A stretch of DNA of 59,106 bases. Origin: Chara braunii. Lineage: Eukaryota; Streptophyta; Charophyceae; Charales; Characeae. The position numbers and the translations under genes were made by a program. The notes under the pieces are model-generated. The model was given only the letters and a program-made list of their open reading frames with translations. It did not search any database and was not told the DNA's origin. Shown here one piece after another: positions 10,791-22,302 of the stretch (position 1 is the first letter of the stretch; the number at the start of each line of letters is the position of its first letter). The DNA lies in NCBI GenBank assembly GCA_003427395.1, contig BFEA01000398.1, positions 1,290,320 to 1,349,425 on the forward strand, read 5' to 3'.

Positions 10791-11649
10791 GGCCCTGCTC
10801 GTATTCTTTCGTGTCTCTTCCACCGTAGATCTGAGCCTCTCTCCCTTTCTCTGACCCCGCTGAAACGCCATCCCAGTCGCGTTCATAGCCGGAGTAAATC
10901 TTCTTTCCCCGCCCATGTACCTTCTGGCCCCTTCTTCAATGTTAATACCAATGAAGGCAGTGCATCTGATTCCATGCGCCTGGCATGGCAATCATCAGCC
11001 GACAACGCTCGTGGTCAGAACAGAAAAGTGTACTACAAAGCCGATCCACCATGACTCGTAGACCCGCTTTCCATCAGGGCGCAAACGCCCCGCTGCGTGC
11101 ACTCCTGTTGTGCGCGTCACCCCGCCGGGCTCCTCCCCCCAGATGCGGCGCGCGGCAAGCTTCGAACGCCCCGCCCACGTGCGCTCACTGTAGCGCTAAC
11201 CTGGCCGATGGATGTGATGGGCAGCGCAGCGCTAACAGGAGTGCTGCGCCGCCCCCTGTATTGTCACTCCGAATCTCCCAAGGGATCATCATTTCTCCTT
11301 CATAATCGTGATTGTGCTCATCATCCTCATTGTGATGATCACCGTCTTTATGATTGCAATACTGATAGTAACCCTAAACATCGTTCAAACTTTGTTGTTA
11401 CTAACTCCATTATTTGTGGTTGTCATCACTCGCATGCGTTGTAATCAGCAAGCAGTCCTTGCAAAAATGAGTGAATTGTCACCTCCATTTACAAGCGAAA
11501 TCATCATCCACACGTAAAATTGACCACTCTTTGTTCCTCTTCCCTATATCTACATCATTTTCTATATTGACATTCTCGATATCTACATCTATATTTATAT
11601 TGGCATGTATCTGTATGTAATGTATATTATATGTGTCTATATAAATATC
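10791..11649. other. Intergenic, no gene seen
   Basis: A relatively GC-rich patch (about 11040-11270) is followed by A/T-rich DNA. No coding domain or RNA gene is recognised. Confidence 0.4.
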
Positions 11650-11940
11650 ATTAAACATAGTTGTCTAGTAAACCATAGGCAAAGAGGGAGAAGAGGACAA
11701 CAAACGAGTGGCAGTGACAAACTGTTTCGTCAAAGTTTCACCACCAGAGAGAGAGCTGAACTCTCTACAATCTGTAAATCCCCTAACCAGTTGTATTGAA
11801 AGTGATAATCCACCTTTACTCCGGTTGTGGTCAAAGCATCAAAGATTGCCGCACAATTGATACCCTGAGTTGGGCACCAGCCACTGCCCTCAAAGTAACT
11901 GTGACAAAAATCAAAGCAGACTATCACTCACCCACACGAC
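11650..11940 (-). repeat. Inverted copy of the satellite-flanking repeat (left arm)
   Basis: On the minus strand this segment aligns with 14063-14345. Shared blocks include GTGTGGGTGAGTGATAGT, GGCAGTGG, TCAGGGTATCA and GGTGGATTATCACTT, then TTAGGGGATT and the GTTTGTCCTCTTCTCCCTCT block. With the forward copies beyond 13.6 kb it forms a long imperfect inverted repeat enclosing the tetranucleotide satellite. A further partial forward copy sits at 11964-12052 (GAAACAGTTTATCACAACCC onward). Confidence 0.8.
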
Positions 11941-12066
11941 ACGAAAAACTCTATAGATTGAAACTCCTATGAAACAGTTTATCACAACCCGTTGTTTGTC
12001 GTCCTTTTCTCCCTCTCCTCCTAAAATTTACCAAGCAGATCTATTTAACAATATGTTTGTTTGTGC

Positions 12067-13578
12067 ATCCATCCATCCATCCATCCATCCATCCATCTCG
12101 TCCGTCCGTCCGTCCGTCCGTCCGTCCGTCCGTCCGTCCGTCCGTCCGTCCGTCCGTCCGTCCGTCTGTCCGTCCGTCAGTCCGTCCGTCCATCCGTCCG
12201 TCCGTCCGTCCGTCCGTCCGTCCCTCCGTCCGTCCCTCTGTCCGTCCCTCCGTCCATCCCTCCGTCCATCCATCCATCCATCCATCCATCCCTCCCTCCA
12301 TCCCTCCCTCCCTCCGTCCGTCCGTCCGTCCGTCCGTTCGTCCGTCCATCCGTCCGTCCGTCCGTCCGTCCGTCCGTCTGTCCGTCCGTCCGTCCGTCCG
12401 CCCGTCCGTCCGTCCGTCCGTCCTTCCGTCCGTCCATCCGTCCGTCCATCCGTCTGTCCATCTGTCCGTCCATCCGTCCCTCCGTCCGTCCCTCCGTCCC
12501 TCCATTTGTCCGTCCGTCCGTCCGTCCGTCCGTCCGTCCGTCCGTCCATCCGTCCGTCCGTCCGTCTTTCCGTCCGCCCGTCCGTCCATCCGTCCGTCCA
12601 TCCGTCCGTCCCTCCGTCCCTCCGTCCCTCCGTTCGTCCGTCCGTCCGTCCGTCCGTTCATCCGTCCGTCCGTCCATCCGTCCGTCCATCCATCCGCCAG
12701 TCCGTCCGTCCATCCATATCTGTNNNNNNNNNNNNNNNNNNNNNNNNNNNNNNNNNNNNNNNNNNNNNNNNNNNNNNNNNNNNNNNNNNNNNNNNNNNNN
12801 NNNNNNNNNNNNNNNNNNNNNNNNNNNNNNNNNNNNNNNNNNNNNNNNNNNNTCCGTCCGTCCGTCCGTTCGTCCGTCCGTCCGTCCGTCCGTCCGTCCG
12901 TCCCTCCGTCCGTCCCTCCATCCGTCCGTCCCTCCGTCCGTCCCTCCGTCCGTTCCTCCGTCCGTCCGTCCCTCCGTCCGTCCGTCCCTCCGTCCGTCCC
13001 TCCGTCCGTCCCTCTGTCCGTCCCTTCGTCCATCCCTCCGTCCATCCCTCCGTCCGTCCCTCCGTCCATCCCTCCGTCCATCCGTCCATCCATCCCTCCG
13101 TCCATCCGTCCGTCCATCCCTCCGTCCGTCCGTCCGTCCGTCCATCCGTCCGTCCGTCCGTCCATCCATCCATCCGTCCGTCCGTCCATCCATCCATCCG
13201 TCCGTCCGTCCATCCATCCATCCGTCCGTTCGTCCATCCCTCCCTCCGTCCCTCCCTCCCTCCATCCGTCCCTCCCTCCCTCCCTCCGTCCCTCCCTCCA
13301 TCCCTCCGTCCCTCCCNCCATCCCTCCGTCCCTCCCTCCATCCCTCCGTCCCTCCCTCCATCCGTCCGTCCCTCCATTCGTCCGTCCCTCCGTCCGTCCG
13401 TCTGTTCGTCCGTCCGTCCGTCCGTCCGTCCGTCCCTCCGTCCGTCCGTCCGTCCCTCCGTCCGTCCGTCTGTCCCTCCGTCCGTCCGTCTGTCCCTCCG
13501 TCCGTCCCTCCGTCCGTCCGTCCGTCCGTCCGTCCGTCCATCCGTCCATCCGTCCATCCATCCATCCGTCCATCCATC
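12067..13578. repeat. Tetranucleotide satellite (TCCG/TCCA/TCCC)n with assembly gap
   Basis: About 1.5 kb of 4-bp units, mostly TCCG with TCCA and TCCC variants. Because 4 is not a multiple of 3, every frame reads through as a 12-nt, four-residue peptide repeat (PSVR or DGRT type). The long overlapping frames on both strands are therefore repeat artefacts. A run of 129 N at 12724-12852 marks a gap of unknown true length. Confidence 0.97.
12724..12852. other. Assembly gap (129 N)
   Basis: A continuous run of N inside the satellite, so the array length is not known. Confidence 0.99.
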
Positions 13579-13620
13579 TCTCTATCTCTCTGTCTAATCC
13601 CTCTATCTATCTCATCTATC

Positions 13621-13771
13621 TATTTTATCTATCTATCTATCTTCTTTGTTTCGTGGGTGTTTTGCTGGCTTATGATGGGGTGTGAACCGACAGTCTGTAG
13701 AGTTTTCCATTTGGTGTGGGTGAGTGATAGTTTGCTTTGATTTTCATCACAAGTACCTTGAGGGCAGTGGT

Positions 13772-13834
<63 letters not shown>

Positions 13835-14126
13835 GTCTATTTATCTGTCTATCTATCTATCTGTCTATCTCTCTGTCTATCTCTCTGTCTATCTCTTTGT
13901 CTATCTCTCTGTGTATTTCTCTATCTAATCTCTCTCTCTATTTAATCTCTTTATCTATTCTATCTATTCTATCTATTTTATCTATCTATCTATCTTCTTT
14001 GTTTCGTGGGTGTTTTGCTGGCTTATGATGGGTTGTGAACCGACAGTTTGTAGAGTTTTCCATCTGGTGTGGGTGAGTGATAGTTTGCTTTGATTTTCAT
14101 CACAGGTACCTTGACGGCAGTGGTTG
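13621..14126. repeat. Direct duplication flanking a (CTAT)n array
   Basis: A segment of about 150 bp (13621-13772) recurs at about 13975-14125. Both contain CTTCTTTGTTTCGTGGGTG, GCTGGCTTATGATGGG and GTGTGGGTGAGTGATAGT. They enclose a (CTAT)n microsatellite (13773 to about 13970) with CTGT and CTCT variants. The arrangement suggests slippage or unequal exchange within the satellite-associated repeat. Confidence 0.85.
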
Positions 14127-14510
14127 GTGCCCACCTCAGGGTATCAGTTGTCGGATAGTCATTTATGCTTAACCACAGTCGGGGCTAAGGTGGATTATCA
14201 CTTGCAGTGTAATCAGTTAGGGGATTCTGCAGAGTGTTGAGGGTTCAACCTCTTGATGAGTTGTTAAAACTTCGACGAAACAATTTGTCAGAGCCCCTCG
14301 TTTGTCCTCTTCTCCCTCTCTGCCTACGGTTTACCGGGCAGCTCTGTTTGACTATATACGGATATATTAGGGGATTCTACAGACTGTTGAGGGTTCAGCC
14401 TCCTTATGAGTGAGTAAAACTCCAAACGAAACAGTTTGTCACAACCCCTCGTTTGTTGTCCTCTTCTCCCACGCTGCCTTTGGTGTACCGGACAATTTTG
14501 TTTGACGATA
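14063..14510 (+). repeat. Satellite-flanking repeat, right arm with internal tandem copy
   Basis: A forward copy of the repeat whose inverted copy lies at 11650-11940. Its distal part is itself tandemly duplicated: about 14219-14360 and 14370-14510 both run from AGGGGATTCT through GTTGAGGGTTCA to a GTTTGTCCTCTTCTCCC-like block (the second copy has an extra TTG). No coding capacity is seen. Confidence 0.75.
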
Positions 14511-15818
14511 TAACAGGGCTGCTCAGGAAAGGTACTTATTCATTTTCATATCTTTCGTACCCGTTGTTATTAGCGGTGATGTGTCAAATATATGAATTTG
14601 TTCTTACACGTTTTTCGCCTTGCAGATCTGTCGTGCATTGGATACCTTGGTGTCAACATCTTTTGAAAGGGAATTGGAATCTTGGATTAGACCACACAAC
14701 CGTGAATCCTATGATGGATGAGATTGTATATATCGATATTTAGAATTTTTATACTTACATCAGCGTATACAAAAAATTCTTTATGACAATATTATATATG
14801 TTTATAAATTTATATATGTTGTACTTATGTATGTATATCTATGACGATATATATGTTTTTTTTCCATTTATTTTATCATTTGGGAGGAGGGGAACACTTT
14901 GTGATTCGTAATGTGATGCACCGCATTATAACATAATTGAGTTGTTCTGTTGGTTTTGTATAAACCAGGGGTGCAGTTCTTCGTGAGACATTAGTCACCA
15001 GATGTGCCACCTAGAGAATGAAGTTTCAGGCTTCTCCCAAAACATATAAACTTACGGTCGCCATAACTTTTGTCCTTTTCACATCTTGTAAGTAGTGCGG
15101 CGGGGCTCATAGACACATTATCATGCAGTTGTTTTTTCAAAGCGGGGCCTTGTCACAATTCTAATGTTTTCTCTGTCTCTCTTCTTTTACCACTCCCTTT
15201 TTGTTTTTGTTTTTTTTAACCATGTTTTCATGAATGCGTGTCATTCTTGCATTAGGGTCATGCTGATCTTTCTTTTTCCATGTTTTTTTTCCTCTTCTGA
15301 TCATCGTAATTCCCTAACACTCTTCTGTATACACACACTTCTCTTTAGGGACCTTTTATCCCCGCTTTGTGAGCCTCGAACCGCTGTCCAGTGCACTTGA
15401 TTGAGGGATTAAAGAACCATCGAACAAGTGTCAGCGATGTCTCGTCCACTGATCCACCACCATTTCCCTCACATCAACCTTCTCGTGGAGCAGTTTGTAA
15501 GTATCCTTGACTTATTATAGGGAGAAGAGTGGCCGAGCATGGTCAGTTCCTCCCTTCCGATGGGTTGTCCATACCCAATCCATGGGGTTCAGAGCCAGGT
15601 GCAATATAGGCGTTTTAGTTTGGAATGCTATCCATTGGTCATTCTTGTTAATTGCCCTAATTTGCTACAACTCCATACTCTTCACCCAGGTGACCTTTTT
15701 CGGAACCAGTCTGTTGAGAACCCCGGAGTGCTGGAGGTAGAAGAGAGAGGATGACCTTGTCATCCGGGAGCTTATCTACCACACTTACCGCCCCATCCCA
15801 CACGCTCGATATCGCCAC
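14511..15818. other. Intergenic, no gene seen
   Basis: A/T-rich sequence with scattered short open frames and no recognisable domain, RNA gene or repeat boundary. Confidence 0.4.
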
Positions 15819-15929
15819 CTACCGTCTTCCCCCGAACATAACACACCCTAAAAATGAATGTATACAAGCTATATTTCCGGCCAGATACAACCAAATGAAG
15901 GGTGCGTTGTGTTCGGGGGAAGACGGTAG
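15819..15929. mobile_element. Small foldback (MITE-like) element
   Basis: 31-bp inverted repeats at 15819-15849 and 15899-15929 (2 mismatches), starting CTACCGTCTTCCCCCG and ending with its complement, around a 49-bp centre. The ends are near-perfect complements, so the sequence can form a strong hairpin. No flanking target duplication was recognised. A related centre segment appears near 967-1006, so the family is dispersed. Confidence 0.6.
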
Positions 15930-16129
15930 TTGCTCTGCTCGAGGGACAGACCCTTTCTAAAAATATGACGCCAATGGAGTGGAATGGAGGAAAGGAGAGT
16001 GTACAGTGCAACTTGAATCTTGTGACAATGCTTGAGGATCGACCTAAGGTTCTGTTCTGTTTTCCAGTCCTACCCCACTCGGTCCTAGATGTCCCCTACA
16101 ATCAACACCCAATTTTTTACCCCCTCCTT

Positions 16130-16702
16130 CCATGGGGGTTCCGAGCTACGAAAGATTCGGCTCCTTTCCTCGTTCATCCATCTGTTTCCAAGGAAACGTT
16201 GTCGTACACATCCTCCCATTTATTGGGGGGTGATCTGCTCGAGAGGAGGAGCCTTCCCCATGGGCGCACCAGCAACGAACATAAGGGATCTTGTTATATG
16301 TCATTCCTTGCAAACTGCCTGTCTGTGTGGTCTCCCTTGTTGGCTTTGCATGCGATGGCCAATACCTATCCTTCAACCAAACAAGGGGATCAATCCAGGG
16401 GGACCTAGGAGCTAAGCGGGTGATCTGTTCCACTGCCATGTCCTTCCACGAGAAGTTCAAGGTGAAAAGTAGATGCTTGATCCACTGGAGCTATAATGCT
16501 TCGATTTGGGATGGTGGGGTCCAAAATGTCCAGCCCTCCTTTAGACTTCAGTTGAGTGACCGTTATTGATCACTCTGGGGTACTCGTAGTTTCCCCTCCA
16601 TAGAAAGGTCGCCACTTGACATTGGAGTTCTTTTAGGGAGGGCTTGCTTTATTGCCCAAGCTGCTGATCTATACCAGAGAGATGCCATCACTACATTATT
16701 GA
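16130..16702 (-). pseudogene. LINE ORF2 C-terminal fragment (5' flank of the Ty3 insertion)
   Basis: In minus sense, frames from 16702 downwards give NVVMASLWYRSAAWAIKQAL, then after a stop SKGGLDILDPTIPNRSII, and after a frameshift IKHLLFTLNFSWKDM. The GGL-x-I-x-DP followed by a KHLL-type segment and Trp is the usual layout C-terminal to the reverse transcriptase of plant L1-like LINEs. The RT half of a LINE in the same orientation lies on the other side of the Ty3 element (30783-31705). Stops and frameshifts show it is dead. Confidence 0.6.
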
Positions 16703-17582
16703 CAGCTTTCGGGCCTGCACCATCTTTCGGACCCTTCCCTCCCCTTGTCTCTTTTGAATCAAGATGTGTCTTATTCGGCCCTAGAAAGCTTCTCTCTGTT
16801 TTTTTTCGATTAAAGGTGCTCGTTGAAACCTGTATTTCTGACAGCACTAGTGATTCTTGAAATTCCGTTTTTTTTGTAATTTGGAAATGCATGGGAATTA
16901 CGCGCGCCTTAGCAAGCGCGCTCGGAATTTGGCTCAATGGTTAGGAATTCCAGAATTAACGGAACTCGAAGTGTCCTTTCACGCATGAATGTTCCCGGCC
17001 TCGACATGAAAAACTCTGGGAATTTTGAAGGAATATGGATAGACGTAGGACTTTTCCCTCGCCTACTTTGCGCGCGGATATGGTGATTTCAATTTTTGAA
17101 TTAGCATAGGGCTTGAAAAGCTGCAACCGTTTCGGTGCCCATTTTCTTTTGTTGTTCGGCGCAATGCATACGAGCTCCCTCCTCCCTCCTTCTCACGCTC
17201 CTCTTAACGCCTTCCCTCGTGCGCACATGCTTTCTCGCTCCCTCCCCCTGTAACTGTTTTTCTCTCTCCTTCCCCTCGCGCACTCTTTTTCCTCTTTCTT
17301 GATCATCTGAATCTTCGACCTGTTTCGCGCTATCCTTCGCACCCTTCTTCCTCCCGCTCTAAATCCTGCACCCGAAAACCTGGTCGATCCTCTCTTCACC
17401 TCATCTAGCTAAGGAGAAGCATCGTGTAAGGGGAAATCCCTACTACGCGACGATTTTGATTGGCTGAGATCGGACTGTAAGGGATCAACATGACTTTCGA
17501 TGGGCGATTACCCTCAAGCCCTCCCTCGCCCTCCTCTGCCTTATTCTTCATCTTTCCCCGCATTTATCTCCCCTCTCGCAAC

Positions 17583-17589
17583 TATAAAT
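17583..17589 (+). promoter_or_regulatory. Candidate LTR TATA box
   Basis: TATAAAT within CAACTATAAATTCTGCAAG, conserved in the 3' LTR at 28823-28829. It lies about 1.07 kb before the LTR's AATAAA, a plausible promoter to poly(A) order. No start site is shown by the sequence. Confidence 0.35.
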
Positions 17590-18559
17590 TCTGCAAGCGC
17601 GTACACAAATCTCTCTTTCAAATCGTCAGCCAGCTTCCGGGAAGCAGTGGCTGGATGGTGTGTATGTGGTGCGAGTCGAAAAGTCCCAACGGGCTGACTA
17701 TAGACTGGTTGGCTGTGTGCCTGATCGCCACGACGGACTGTGGGATCGGGGCAAGCCCGTGCAGAAATTGAGTAGGCGGGGTGACGATCGCGATGGTGGA
17801 AGGTGGCATGTGACGGTCAGGATCATCGGTGCATGTATGAGGATAGTAACCTGAGTTGGATGGATGAATGGCCCGGGGCCATGACGGATCTTTACGGCGG
17901 ATGCGCCTCCTTGTCTGGAATCTATTCTTTGGTGTGAGTGTAGCTCTACGGCAGTTAAGCCGGGAATTATTTTCATCTTCGGATTTCTGTATGATTATCA
18001 TCTATTGCATACATTTCACATTTTTTCTCCCCACCTACCTTATGATATGGATGACTATGTATGCATGTCATGAAAGGGTTGCCTGATGGGCCGACGTTTT
18101 GATTAAGCCATGAGATGACGGGGCAGGGGTGCAGAGCACACAGAGAACTGAATGATGTATGACTGCCATTTTTGCACCTTCCGCGATGAGTAACCACGAA
18201 TGTAGATTGTCGTTGATGGACTGGCCTTTGATTAGGCTGAAGAGTTGTTGCGAATGGAATGCATGAAAATGGTTGAGTTATTGGCAAGAGCAATGATGTT
18301 GGGATTCTGTTCGAGAATGCAAGAGCGTTTAGATATGTCGATGATATGATTGCGGAAGAATACCTTAGGATCTTCAATCCGGAATACCCTCCACATACCA
18401 TCTGCGGCTTGCCCTCGATACGCAAAACCCGAAAGGCGATCTATCTCCTCAGAAAGAAGGAGTGCATCACGTGCGACCTGCATGCGTGGATCACTGACTG
18501 TACCGCACCTGATGTGAGTACTGTAAATTTCTCGACGAGACCATCAGATCATTACGAAT

Positions 18560-18560
<1 letters not shown>

Positions 18561-18628
<68 letters not shown>
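18561..18628. repeat. (CT)n microsatellite inside the 5' LTR
   Basis: 34 uninterrupted CT units. The 3' LTR has a longer run at the same place (29761-29842), so the array length has changed since insertion. Confidence 0.95.
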
Positions 18629-18632
<4 letters not shown>

Positions 18633-18656
18633 CTCCCTTTGAACTACCTCTGAGGA

Positions 18657-18662
18657 AATAAA
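18657..18662 (+). promoter_or_regulatory. Candidate polyadenylation signal in the 5' LTR
   Basis: AATAAA following the (CT)n run, conserved in the 3' LTR at 29865-29870. The assignment rests only on the hexamer and its conservation. Confidence 0.3.
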
Positions 18663-19572
18663 GGAGTGCTCCCACTTTGCTTCGCACGCCTAAGGCGAAT
18701 AAAGGTGACGGTCGGAGAAACCCGATCGATAGGTTGTGCATTTTCGATCATTACGATTGTCGGATTAACGATGAATGATTGAAACCGACTCTTGCGATTG
18801 ATTGAACTGCCATGTGGACTGAAGGCCTCAACCCGACTGGGCGCCGGCCTCCCGTACCCCTCCACGTCCCTTCTCGTACAACGAGAAAAGGACACGTGTA
18901 TGCGAGTGGGACGTTCGAGAAGCCGTCGCCAAGATCGGCGACTGATACTATTTCCCTCCCGAAACTCGGTGCTCAGGGTTTGTTCGTGCTGGCTTTGTCA
19001 TTATCGATACACATTTTCTGCCTTATTCGTTGCTCTTACCGTTTAATGAATTGATCGTCATTCCGTGGATGGCAGTGGCGCCCCATTGGCCTAACACTCT
19101 GTGCATCGATTGTTGTCGCTTCGAGCGTTACCAATCAAAAGGCTTCCACTATCGAGTACGGAGTGAGGACGAGCATAAGGAACGAGCTACGCGGCTGAGA
19201 CCCTCCACGTCAGATTCTGAGTTGTGCAATGAGCGGCGTTGAGACTTGATCCGAAAACGAGACACCAAGTGCGTCCCCGCTCCATTTCACGCGAAGCGGA
19301 AAGCAATGGCCCGATGGGAGGTTCAACGATACTTTTTGGATTGAACTTCCCCGCGCCGAGTGTCCCGCGCACGCCTTTTTCTACCTTGAAACCCGGGCAG
19401 TGAGGGACCCTCCTTTCTTACTAAGTTAGGTCGGCATAGGGGATTTCGGTTATGTCCGTGTACCCACACTCAATTTTCCAAAAATCATTGGCACACCCTA
19501 TATCGCTGTCTTTCTGGGGCCCCCTTCTGCAATTTAAACACTCCGAACGGAAGACAGCGCAGGGCTTGAGGT

Positions 19573-19585
19573 TGGTATCGCAGCC
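19573..19585 (+). promoter_or_regulatory. Primer binding site, initiator Met-tRNA-like
   Basis: TGGTATCGCAGCC directly after the 5' LTR. It matches the common plant PBS TGGTATCAGAGC at 10 of 12 positions, which is complementary to the 3' end of initiator Met-tRNA. Its position at the LTR edge supports the assignment. Confidence 0.7.
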
Positions 19586-19702
19586 GACACGTGTCGGTTC
19601 AAACGATAGTAAGACGAGCTTGCGGGAGGAAGATCAGCTAAACGATCTAATCGTCTCAGTCCTCCCGTCACTCGACAGAGATCCGCCGAGGCTCGAATAG
19701 AG

Positions 19703-20957
19703 ATGCCCATGGTTGATGCTAATGGAACTCCTCCCCGGGTGATGGTAAGCATTCTTGCTACCTTCCCATTCTATCCCAACTACACTCACCCCAAGGCATG
19801 GCTCGAAGCCGTGCAAGCTCAAGGATATGGAGCCGAGGACCTTCCCCACGTCATCACCCTACTACTGCGAAACACCGCACACGATTGGTTTAGAAGGCAT
19901 AGATGGGTAGACTGGGACACCTTTAAGAGGGCGTTCCTAGCAAGATTTGACGTGGTAAGCGAAGATGCTGCATGGTTCGTACTGAAAACCCGTCCGCAAG
20001 AACCTGGAGATTTGTTACCTGACTTTGTGGATCGATTTCGGACCTCATTAGACAAATCCGGGAAGAAAATGTTGCTCGATATCTATTCATCGATCATCTC
20101 CGCAATCCCGTGTTGAAGGCAAAACTGTAGAAAAAGGTCCCTCCCAAGACGAACCAACTGTCCGTCATCATAACTAAAGCCCTCGAACTGGATCTCCTGG
20201 ATACACGTAAGTATATCAGTCAGGGAGAAGAGGACATCTCGGACACAATCTAAGATGTGGTTGCTAAACGGCGGTCGTGGCTCAGAGCGGTGGGACAATT
20301 TTACCCTTGTCCTGATCATGACTATCAGGATGGACCCGCTCTAGATCCCTCCCTATATCATCTCCTACCTCCCTCAAGACCTCCTCCTTCTCCAAAAATG
20401 GTGCCCGTGAACACGGTAATGACCCAAAACGCCGCATCAGTGTCACTAACATGCATCTGGCCCAGATGATTCATACAGCTACGACTAAACAGTCTGAGTG
20501 GATGAATAATCTGATTCAGATGCAGGCTTCTCAGATAGATCGGTTGGAACAAATCATGACAAAGCTAATGAAAGCGAATTCCAGCCCTGCTCACCCCGTC
20601 CCTACTCCGTATCCTCTACTGACCGCCCCTCCTGCAACTGGACTAACTCCTCCCGCTCTGCCTCATGCAACCAATCCAGCGGGGAGGATCGAGTGCTATA
20701 ACTGTAAACAACCTGGACACTTCACGCGTGAATGCCCTCAGCCAAAGCTTAATCAACCGCCGCTAGCAGCCGCACCCGTAACGTTGAACCAAGGCCGGGT
20801 GACCGCAGTATTGGAAAGTTGGAAACTACGAGGGAAACCTCCTCCTTCTCAACAGAACAACCTCTCCCGACCGACCCCATCGCGTCCACTTCGGGATCAT
20901 CTTCCGAAGTCGCCGATGTCGTTGATCCAGCCGAGTACCTTCATTTGGCAGGACTGA
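19703..20957 (+). pseudogene. gag: gag polyprotein, frameshifted
   Basis: Starts at the ATG at 19703 with a capsid-like region (PKAWLEAVQAQGYG, HDWFRRHR, FKRAFLARF: the pattern of retrotransposon gag domains). The reading then shifts frame near 20060, meets TAG (20128) and TAA (20251), and shifts again near 20430. The final frame (20451-20957) holds a zinc knuckle C-x2-C-x4-H-x4-C (CYNCKQPGHFTREC, residues 82-95 of that frame) of the nucleocapsid type. Known role: particle assembly and RNA packaging. It cannot make a full Gag as it stands. Both stops differ from Gln codons by a C-to-T change. Confidence 0.85.
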
Positions 20958-21158
20958 TCGGCAAAGATGAGCTCGAATGGGTCGGGACCACAATTTCAAA
21001 TAGGAGAGATTGATGTCCTTTAGACACTCAAACAGTTGGACATCCGAGTTCCGGTCCCCGTGGGACACCTGCTGACTATATCCGAAGCCGCAAATGATAA
21101 ACTTCTGCAACAATGGTAGAAGAATCAAAAGCGCTTCACATATCAGCGCGTTCAGTGT

Positions 21159-21866
21159 ATGCTAAAGAAGAAGAAAGAAGACGAGGTTGAGGCAAACCTT
21201 CCGCCTGCGACCGAACCTGACGTACCAGAGACGGTGCAAATTGCCGCTATCTCCTACGCAGAGAAGGATCGTTTTGTGCGAGTCCGGTCGGTCCTATGGA
21301 AAAGTGTCGAATATGATTGCGAAGTCTGGGGTAAACTGTTTGATGCGCTTATCGATACCGGATCATCGACGGTAGCCATGTCCCTGGACACAGTCAGAAA
21401 AACGGGCCGACTAAACTTGATCCTTCCACTATCAGGGAAGGACAATTACGTTTCGCCCGATGAAGAAGCCATGAATATAGTAGGAGTCATAGAGAACGTA
21501 GCAGTCAAGGTAGGCCGAGTGCACGTTCTGGTTAACTCGCTAGTCATCGATGTGCACTCGTATTCGGTACTGTTGGGATTACCTTGGGCAATGGCGGTAG
21601 GAGCACGGATACACTTCGATTCTAAACAACTCGTCCTCACGCATAATGGAGGAAGACCTCAAACGCTGCCATTACGGGTCTCTACTCGATCACCGAAAAA
21701 GAATCTCAGTATTGTCTGGATAGGAATGATCCAGATCTTGAGCCCGGAAAATTCTCCACCTAACAATGACGAGGAACAACACCTTGTGGGAGAGGGCGAG
21801 TATGATGAATGCGATTATGAGGAGGAGTTGAACAACTTGAACTGCATGCCTAGTGAAAAGGAATGA
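21159..21866 (+). CDS. Retroelement aspartic protease region
   Basis: A 235-codon open frame. The catalytic motif DALIDTGSSTVAM has D66-T67-G68 (Asp codon at 21354), and the flap-distal LLGLPWAM block follows, as in retropepsins of Ty3 elements. Known role: cleavage of the Gag-Pol polyprotein. The frame ends at a TGA after an acidic stretch (EEELNNLNCMPSEKE), and pol-type sequence resumes at 21882. Catalytic residues are intact, but upstream and downstream breaks make expression unlikely. Confidence 0.85.
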   Translation: MLKKKKEDEVEANLPPATEPDVPETVQIAAISYAEKDRFVRVRSVLWKSVEYDCEVWGKLFDALIDTGSSTVAMSLDTVRKTGRLNLILPLSGKDNYVSPDEEAMNIVGVIENVAVKVGRVHVLVNSLVIDVHSYSVLLGLPWAMAVGARIHFDSKQLVLTHNGGRPQTLPLRVSTRSPKKNLSIVWIGMIQILSPENSPPNNDEEQHLVGEGEYDECDYEEELNNLNCMPSEKE

Positions 21867-22302
21867 GAACAATTAGTTGAAATGTTCGTTTGTAAGACGA
21901 AAGAAGAATTTCGAATGATCCCCGCGACCGCCCGAACATTTGATGTAAGCTCAGAAAGTAGTAAGTCTATCCATATTCTGTCTACAGGAAGACGGATCCC
22001 CACCACGTCATTCCTAGGGGAACCGATCTTGCAGATTTCAGATATGGTTGACCTCTTGGAACCCCCTCGCACGTTGTACGAGGGCGCGCTTTCACTCCGA
22101 GCTAGGTATCAGCTCATGAATTAGTATCTGGATTTTTTTGTCTCTCCACCTAGATCATTACTCACGCAAGGAGCCACGATCGCTCAAATCAAGCAAGAAG
22201 CAAAGGCTCCAATAGATGATGTTCCAGATCTCATGCAGGAAATGGTCGAACTAACAGGATTGGAAATAGCGAAAAACACCGCTGATTCGGAAACAGATAC
22301 CG
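21867..22302 (+). pseudogene. Linker between protease and RT, broken
   Basis: An open frame at 21882-22124 (SSESSKSIHILSTGRRIP, then YEGALSLRARYQLMN) continues pol between protease and RT, then stops. 22125-22302 has no long open frame. This corresponds to the variable connection upstream of the Ty3 RT fingers. Confidence 0.5.

Larger units (their letters stand above)
16703..19572 (+). repeat. 5' LTR of the Ty3 element
   Basis: Matches 27946-30782 nearly base for base. It starts at CAGCTTTCGGGC and ends at GAGGT just before the primer site. The 2.87-kb length is long for a Ty3 LTR. It contains a conserved TATA-like box, a (CT)n run (18561-18628), an AATAAA and a reading frame that is intact only in the 3' copy. 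About 30 nt near 17770-17815 is absent from the 3' LTR. Confidence 0.9.

Noticed and set aside
12028-13740. Several overlapping 300-560-codon open frames on both strands
   Set aside because: All lie in the 4-bp satellite. A 4-bp repeat without stops is open in every frame and yields a 12-nt peptide repeat; there is no gene evidence.
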